17,864 nucleotides of DNA from an uncultured Arcobacter sp. Its GTDB lineage: Bacteria > Campylobacterota > Campylobacteria > Campylobacterales > Arcobacteraceae. The DNA lies in NCBI GenBank assembly GCA_913054415.1, contig CAJXII010000019.1, forward strand, positions 1 through 17,864, in the 5' to 3' direction. The notes under the pieces were generated by a model. That model was not told where the DNA came from. It saw only the letters and a program-made list of their open reading frames with translations, and ran no database searches. Positions 13,831 through 17,864 of the stretch are shown here, one piece after another; positions within the stretch are counted from its first letter, which is position 1; every line of letters starts with the position of its first letter. A program made the position numbers and the translations under genes.

Positions 13831-14823
13831 CTAAACCTCAAACATCCTTTCTAGTGCTAATTTTGCATATTTTGTTACTTCACTTGTAACTTCGATCTCA
13901 TTTTCAAATGTTTCATTTTGAATAGACAATAGTGTCTGATATAGATCTTTTAATGTTGTCTCATTCATAGTAGGACATTCAGGTTTTGTGCTACTTAAAA
14001 CATAAGTATTTTTATCTCTTAGACGATTTACCATATTAAACTCAGTCCCAACTACTACTTTTTGTTCAGGATCAAGATCTTGTGTGATATATTTGATAAG
14101 TTGGGATGTGCTTCCTATAAAATCAGCTTTATTTACTACTTGAACATCACATTCAGGATGAACTGCTACGATTATATCAGGATATTTCTCTTTGTAAAAA
14201 TCTATATCTTCAGGGGTAAATAGTTGATGAACAGAACAAAATCCATTATAACAAATAATATCTGCTTGTTTAACATCTTCAATATCATCTATACCAATAA
14301 CAGCTGATTTGAGTCCTATTTGATTTGCAAAATTTTGCCCCAAACATCTATCAGGAACAAAAAATATCTTTTTACCAGATTCTAGTCCTTTTTGAATAAT
14401 CTTGAAAGCATTACTACTTGTGCAAACATATCCACCCATTTTACCAACAGCTGCTTTTACTGCTGCACTTGAGTTGATATATGTGATTGGCAAAATATCA
14501 TCATTTGATATACCAGCTTGATTTAATATTTTTAGATTTGAATTAAAAAATTCTACATCTATCATCTTTGCCATAGCACAACAAGCAACTTTTGGCATTA
14601 GCACTCTTTTTTGAGGAGCTAAGATTTTAACACTCTCTCCCATAAACCCAACACCACAAAATATGATATTTTTAGAGTCGCAATTCATAGCTTTTTTGGC
14701 TAATTCTAAACTATCTCCTACAATATCTCCTAGTTCAAAAACTTCATCTTTTTGATAAAAATGAGCTGCTATTGTTACATCTAGTTCATTTTTTAGTTTT
14801 ATTATCTCTTCTTTATAATTCAC
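13831..14823 (-). CDS. nadA: Quinolinate synthase
   Basis: A 330-residue cytoplasmic enzyme that condenses iminoaspartate with dihydroxyacetone phosphate to quinolinate. The three cysteines that hold the 4Fe-4S cluster can be placed: Cys82 (ACCAMAKM), Cys196 (NGFCSVH) and Cys283 (KPECPTMN). Other markers are AAHFYQKDEVFELGDIVGDS near the N terminus, INSSAAVKA, FVPDRCLGQN and VHPECDVQV. The start codon is GTG at 14823-14821, with an AAAGG box upstream on the minus strand; the resulting N terminus matches the family, and no better ATG is available. nadC follows directly. No aspartate oxidase gene (nadB) lies in the window, so iminoaspartate must come from elsewhere. Confidence 0.95.
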   Translation of the reverse strand: MNYKEEIIKLKNELDVTIAAHFYQKDEVFELGDIVGDSLELAKKAMNCDSKNIIFCGVGFMGESVKILAPQKRVLMPKVACCAMAKMIDVEFFNSNLKILNQAGISNDDILPITYINSSAAVKAAVGKMGGYVCTSSNAFKIIQKGLESGKKIFFVPDRCLGQNFANQIGLKSAVIGIDDIEDVKQADIICYNGFCSVHQLFTPEDIDFYKEKYPDIIVAVHPECDVQVVNKADFIGSTSQLIKYITQDLDPEQKVVVGTEFNMVNRLRDKNTYVLSSTKPECPTMNETTLKDLYQTLLSIQNETFENEIEVTSEVTKYAKLALERMFEV

Positions 14824-14854
14824 TTTTTAAGGCCTTTAATAATTTATGAATAAA

Positions 14855-14860
14855 AATATA
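14855..14860 (-). promoter_or_regulatory. Possible -10 box of nadA-nadC
   Basis: On the minus strand TATATT occupies 14860 to 14855, about 32 bases before the GTG of nadA. The 85-base gap to plsY must hold two divergent promoters. This hexamer is the best candidate on the nadA side but is not distinctive in DNA of this composition. Confidence 0.3.
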
Positions 14861-14870
14861 ACCAACTTTT

Positions 14871-14879
14871 TGTTATAAT
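14871..14879 (+). promoter_or_regulatory. Promoter (extended -10) of plsY-folB
   Basis: TGT followed by a consensus TATAAT (14874-14879) forms an extended -10 element 30 bases before the plsY ATG, with a T run just upstream. It is the cleanest promoter in the window. Confidence 0.65.
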
Positions 14880-14908
14880 CTCTTGAAATTTTGAATTAAA
14901 GGTAAAAA

Positions 14909-15532
14909 ATGGATTTTTTCTTAAATATAAATATACAATTTTATATTATTGCTTATTTGGTTGGTGCTATTCCATTTGGGTTGATTTTAGCTAAAAAATT
15001 TGCTGGAGTTAATATCCAAGAATCTGGAAGTAAAAGTATAGGTGCAACAAATGTTTTAAGGGTTGTTAAGCAAGAGGATCCAGCATTGGCAAAAAAACTA
15101 GGTATTGCTACTGTTGTTTTAGATGCCCTAAAAGGTGCTATAGTAGTGGTTGTAGGGATGGTTATTGGTTTGCCTGAAGAGACCTTATGGGCTATTGCAG
15201 TTTTATCTGTTTTGGGACATTGTTATAGTTTGTATCTAAATTTTGAAGGTGGAAAAGGTGTTGCTACTGCTTTGGGAGTATTTTTGGTGCTTATACCTAT
15301 ACCTACATTAATAGGTGCAGTTGTTTGGGGATTTTGTGCCAAAGTTTTAAAAATCTCATCGTTATCATCTCTTTTAGGACTTACAGCAGTTGTAATATCT
15401 ACAATATTTGTAAATAACCAATTAGGTATTGGCTCAAATGCTCCTGTTTATATTATTGCATTTATTATTTTTTATAAACATATCCCTAATATCGTAAGAT
15501 TGATAAGTGGTCAAGAGGCAAAAGTAGCTTAA
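14909..15532 (+). CDS. plsY: Glycerol-3-phosphate acyltransferase PlsY
   Basis: A 207-residue inner-membrane enzyme that transfers the acyl group of acyl phosphate to glycerol 3-phosphate, the first acylation in phospholipid synthesis. The three conserved cytoplasmic motifs are visible: SKSIGATNVLR (about 44-54), DALKGA and a C-terminal NFEGGKGVATALG (about 112-124). The N terminus IAYLVGAIPFGLILAK is typical. Five or six helices are predicted. An AAAGG box at 14898-14902 supports the start. Its stop overlaps the folB start by one base (TAATG). Confidence 0.95.
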   Translation: MDFFLNINIQFYIIAYLVGAIPFGLILAKKFAGVNIQESGSKSIGATNVLRVVKQEDPALAKKLGIATVVLDALKGAIVVVVGMVIGLPEETLWAIAVLSVLGHCYSLYLNFEGGKGVATALGVFLVLIPIPTLIGAVVWGFCAKVLKISSLSSLLGLTAVVISTIFVNNQLGIGSNAPVYIIAFIIFYKHIPNIVRLISGQEAKVA

Positions 15533-15852
15533 TGTTACAAGTTAATATAGAAGAGCTAACTTTTAAAGCTATTTTAGGAATATTGCCACATGAGAGAAAA
15601 AATAAACAAACTATTATAATAGATATATCTTTTGAGTATTTTTATGATGAAAAACAATCAAATTTTATAGATTATAGTGTAGTTGCATCAGATGTAAAAA
15701 AGATGATGAAAAAGAAAAAGTTTAAACTTATAGAGGATGCGATTATTTATATAAGAAAAAAACTAAAAAATAAATATAGTATGAAAAATCTAAAAATTAA
15801 GATTGCAAAACCAAATATTTTAGATAACTGTAAAGTTAGTGTTCAAGAATAA
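15532..15852 (+). CDS. folB: Dihydroneopterin aldolase
   Basis: A 106-residue cytoplasmic enzyme of folate synthesis, which cleaves dihydroneopterin to 6-hydroxymethyl-dihydropterin and glycolaldehyde. The family pattern is present: ILGILPHERKNKQ near residue 17-29 with the catalytic-site glutamate, the IDYSVVASDVKKM helix, LIEDAI for pterin anchoring, and a C-terminal IAKPN with the lysine that serves as general base. It is a little shorter than the usual 115-120 residues but has all parts. Translation is coupled to plsY by the TAATG junction. Confidence 0.88.
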   Translation: MLQVNIEELTFKAILGILPHERKNKQTIIIDISFEYFYDEKQSNFIDYSVVASDVKKMMKKKKFKLIEDAIIYIRKKLKNKYSMKNLKIKIAKPNILDNCKVSVQE

Positions 15853-15894
15853 TTTGCTAAACTACAAAGATTAAATTTTATATAAGGAAAAAAT

Positions 15895-16404
15895 ATGTTC
15901 GGAAGAAAAACAGAGTTAAAAAAATATGAGTATTCACAAGAGGAATTGGAGAAATTCCAATATGCAAAATTTAGATTAACCAATGGAGATATATGGGTAA
16001 AATTGACTCCTCAAAATACTCCAAATACTGTGGCAAATTTTGCTACATTGGCAAATGATGGGTTTTATGATGGATTGAACTTTCATAGAGTTATTCAAGG
16101 TTTTATGGCACAAGGTGGTTGTCCTGATGGCACAGGTGCTGGTGGTCCTGATTGGGCGATAGAGTGTGAAACAAATGCCGATGGGCAAGTGCATAAAAGA
16201 GGTAGTTTATCTATGGCACATGCTGGACCAAATACAGGTGGAAGTCAATTTTTTATATGTTTTGTCCCTTGCCCACATTTAGATGGTGTGCATACAGTTT
16301 TTGGAAATATTGAAGTTCAAGATAGAGATAGTTTCAAAGTTTTGGATCAGATTGAACAAGGTGATACAATAGAAAAAATAGAGATATTTGATAAAAGAGA
16401 TTAA
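15895..16404 (+). CDS. ppiB: Peptidyl-prolyl cis-trans isomerase, cyclophilin type
   Basis: A 169-residue cyclophilin without a signal peptide, so cytoplasmic. The catalytic arginine lies in NFHRVIQGFMAQGG, followed by the binding-pocket motifs SLSMAHAGPNTGGSQFFI and HLDGVHTVFGNI. It catalyses proline isomerisation in protein folding. The first 20-odd residues are a charged extension before the beta-barrel. The AAGGAA site before the ATG is good, and a 42-base gap separates it from folB, so it may be co-transcribed. It converges on hemA with a 28-base gap and no obvious hairpin terminator. The symbol is assigned by family only. Confidence 0.9.
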   Translation: MFGRKTELKKYEYSQEELEKFQYAKFRLTNGDIWVKLTPQNTPNTVANFATLANDGFYDGLNFHRVIQGFMAQGGCPDGTGAGGPDWAIECETNADGQVHKRGSLSMAHAGPNTGGSQFFICFVPCPHLDGVHTVFGNIEVQDRDSFKVLDQIEQGDTIEKIEIFDKRD

Positions 16405-16432
16405 AATTTTAACTTAAAAATACTGCTTTAAT

Positions 16433-17710
16433 CTAATCTTTTATATTAAAGATCGATTGAGCAGTTCCAAGTATCACATCACCTTCGATAGATGTAGATA
16501 CCTCTCTTAATTTTTTTGCTGGATGGTGTAAAAATTCAGCCATTACTGTTTGGCATAGTTTTGTTATATTTTCTTTATCTTCAGCTTTTATAAAATGTTT
16601 TTTGATTGCATTTTGAATCTTTTTTTCTATAATAGCATCAGATTTGAGATATAGAGTTTTAATCATAGGTTCAACACTTAAAGTTTGAAGCCATACAAAA
16701 AATTCTTTTGTCATCTTACCTACTATAGCATAAGCCTCTTTTGCTTGTTCTGTTCGTATCTCTAAGTTTTCATTGACTATACATTGAAGATCATCTACAC
16801 TATATATATTTAGATTTTCATATTCAAATTGCTCAATATCTCTAGGTAAAGCTATATCAAACCAATGTCTAGTATGTGCAAATGGTTTAACCATCTCTTT
16901 TTTGATAATAGGATAAGGAGCACTTGTAGCTGTTACCATTAATCTCATAGAGTTAAGCAACTCTTCTAGTTTTTCATAAGGTTCTACTTTTATTTGGTTT
17001 TGACTATAGCTTTGTCCATTTCCATCACTTATGATAGATTGAGCTAAAGCTCGTGCTTTTTTATTGTTTCTGCTACATATTACTACATCAAATCCATATT
17101 TTAAAAGATGTCTTGAAGCTAGTTCACTCATCTCTCCAGCACCAATAACTAGTGCTTTTATATTTGTCATATCTTTGAAAATATTTTTTGCTTGAGCAAC
17201 AGCAGTAGAAGCAACTGATACAGATCCACTACCTAATTGAGTAGCATTTCTTACTTTTGCTGCACATTTAAAAGCATAGTGTAATACTCGTGATAGTTTT
17301 TGAGCACAGTAACCTTTGTCAAGTGAAAATTTAAACGCATCTTTTAGTTGTCCTGCTATTTGTGTTTCACCAACTACAAGACTATCTAAAGATGAAGCGA
17401 CAGTAAAGATATGATGTGCAGCACTCTCGTTTTCATATATATCTGCTAGATTTAATAACTCATCAATACCCAAAGATGAATGATTTGATAGTTCATCTAT
17501 AGCAATACTAAGAGTTTCTTTTTGGTTTGGAACACTTAATATAAGCTCAATTCGATTACAAGTCGATAGTAAGATAGCTTCATTTATCTTATCATATTTT
17601 ATGATAGATTTTAAAAAAACCTCTTTTTCTACTTCATTGTTAAATGCTAGTTTTTCTCTAGTATTTATATCTGTATTTTTATGTGTAAAACTTATAACTA
17701 AATATTCCAA
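16433..17710 (-). CDS. hemA: Glutamyl-tRNA reductase
   Basis: A 425-residue cytoplasmic enzyme that reduces glutamyl-tRNA with NADPH to glutamate-1-semialdehyde, the first step of haem synthesis by the C5 route. The catalytic cysteine is Cys51 in LLSTCNRIE. Other markers are the SLDSLVVGETQIAGQLKDAF segment, the NADPH site VIGAGEMSELASRHL and a C-terminal dimerisation helix region. The start is TTG at 17710-17708, with AAGGA nine bases upstream on the minus strand; it gives MEYLVISFTHKNTD, which matches the usual N terminus, and the nearby GTG is out of frame. Demand for haem in this organism is high given the c-type cytochromes and cytochrome cd1 in the window. Confidence 0.95.
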   Translation of the reverse strand: MEYLVISFTHKNTDINTREKLAFNNEVEKEVFLKSIIKYDKINEAILLSTCNRIELILSVPNQKETLSIAIDELSNHSSLGIDELLNLADIYENESAAHHIFTVASSLDSLVVGETQIAGQLKDAFKFSLDKGYCAQKLSRVLHYAFKCAAKVRNATQLGSGSVSVASTAVAQAKNIFKDMTNIKALVIGAGEMSELASRHLLKYGFDVVICSRNNKKARALAQSIISDGNGQSYSQNQIKVEPYEKLEELLNSMRLMVTATSAPYPIIKKEMVKPFAHTRHWFDIALPRDIEQFEYENLNIYSVDDLQCIVNENLEIRTEQAKEAYAIVGKMTKEFFVWLQTLSVEPMIKTLYLKSDAIIEKKIQNAIKKHFIKAEDKENITKLCQTVMAEFLHHPAKKLREVSTSIEGDVILGTAQSIFNIKD

Positions 17711-17739
17711 TATTTCACTTCCTTAAATAATGAACAGCG

Positions 17740-17745
17740 ATTATA
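17740..17745 (-). promoter_or_regulatory. Promoter -10 box of hemA
   Basis: On the minus strand a consensus TATAAT occupies 17745 to 17740, 29 bases before the TTG start, within GTGTATAATCGC. The -35 region coincides with the inverted repeat at 17755-17769. Confidence 0.6.
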
Positions 17746-17754
17746 CACTTTTTT

Positions 17755-17769
17755 ACTTTAAATTAAAGT
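17755..17769 (-). repeat. Perfect 7-bp inverted repeat overlapping the hemA -35 region
   Basis: ACTTTAA and TTAAAGT flank a single central A. The centre (17762) is about 17-20 bases upstream of the -10 box, where a repressor would block the promoter. The composition is very AT-rich, so chance occurrence is quite possible. Confidence 0.3.
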
Positions 17770-17809
17770 TATGCTTTTTATTGTCATAATTTATATGAAT
17801 AAAATAATA

Positions 17810-17864
17810 TTATAACCCAAATAAATCCATAATATAAAATCTACCATCCAATTCTAAAAAAGTA
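17810..17864 (-). other. Possible C-terminal tail of a gene cut by the window edge
   Basis: One minus-strand frame is open from the window edge at 17864 to a TAA stop at 17812-17810 and reads FLELDGRFYIMDLFGL at its end. I do not recognise the peptide. A gene upstream of hemA on the same strand would be natural here, but about 17 open codons in AT-rich DNA prove little. Confidence 0.2.

Noticed and set aside
13482..13889. Plus-strand open frame of 135 codons opposite nadC
   Set aside because: It is antisense to nadC and the end of nadA, both of which carry full catalytic motifs; its sequence shows no family pattern.
16402..16413. TTAAAATTTTAA palindrome at the end of the ppi gene as a terminator
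   Set aside because: It consists only of A and T pairs and has no loop; such strings are common in this composition.
1..17864. CRISPR arrays, tRNA or rRNA genes, phage or integrase genes
   Set aside because: No regularly spaced repeats, no tRNA cloverleaf-like segments with a CCA end, no rRNA stretches and no integrase motifs were seen on reading both strands.

Overview
The window is a low-GC chromosomal segment of a Gram-negative bacterium, most likely a member of the Campylobacterota (Epsilonproteobacteria). The assignment is inferred from several things together: strongly AT-rich DNA, extended -10 (TGnTATAAT-type) promoters with T-rich upstream DNA, a MqnP-like prenyltransferase of futalosine-type menaquinone synthesis, c-type cytochromes including a cytochrome cd1, and the set nadA-nadC, plsY-folB, ppi and hemA written in the style of that phylum. 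No rRNA, tRNA, CRISPR array or intact insertion sequence was seen. No intergenic stretch exceeds about 225 bases.

Left part (1-4663): a hemerythrin-PAS sensor-like protein (113-1090) and a small exported Sel1-repeat protein (1139-1555) run rightward and end at a hairpin terminator. Facing them on the minus strand are a cytochrome cd1 nitrite reductase-like protein (nirS-like, 2811-4439) and then an exported five-haem c-type cytochrome (1599-2729), separated by a clear intrinsic terminator. A perfect 32-bp palindrome lies in the promoter region of the nirS-like gene and may be an operator for a CRP/FNR-type regulator. None of the genes for haem d1 synthesis is in the window.

Centre (4664-12800): a plus-strand run of ten tightly packed genes. 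It opens with a DJ-1/PfpI protein. Six genes follow that together look like a complete route to a polyprenyl-phosphoryl-D-arabinofuranose donor and its use: a UbiA-type phosphoribosyltransferase, a GtrA protein, a DprE1-like FAD oxidase, a DprE2-like short-chain reductase, a GT-C membrane glycosyltransferase and an HAD-IB phosphatase. The order GtrA, DprE1, DprE2, GT-C is the same as Rv3789-Rv3790-Rv3791-Rv3792 in Mycobacterium tuberculosis. This cluster is the most interesting content of the window. It suggests that this Gram-negative cell decorates a periplasmic or surface target with D-arabinofuranose. The run closes with a MqnP-like menaquinone prenyltransferase and rmuC.

Right part (12801-17864): a decayed transposase fragment sits between rmuC and nadC. 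Then come the minus-strand nadA-nadC pair (NAD synthesis), a divergent plus-strand set plsY-folB-ppi (phospholipid, folate, protein folding), and hemA (tetrapyrrole synthesis) on the minus strand with a TTG start. The last bases hold what may be the tail of another minus-strand gene.

All functional assignments come from reading motifs and from remembered family sequences. No alignment or database search was run.
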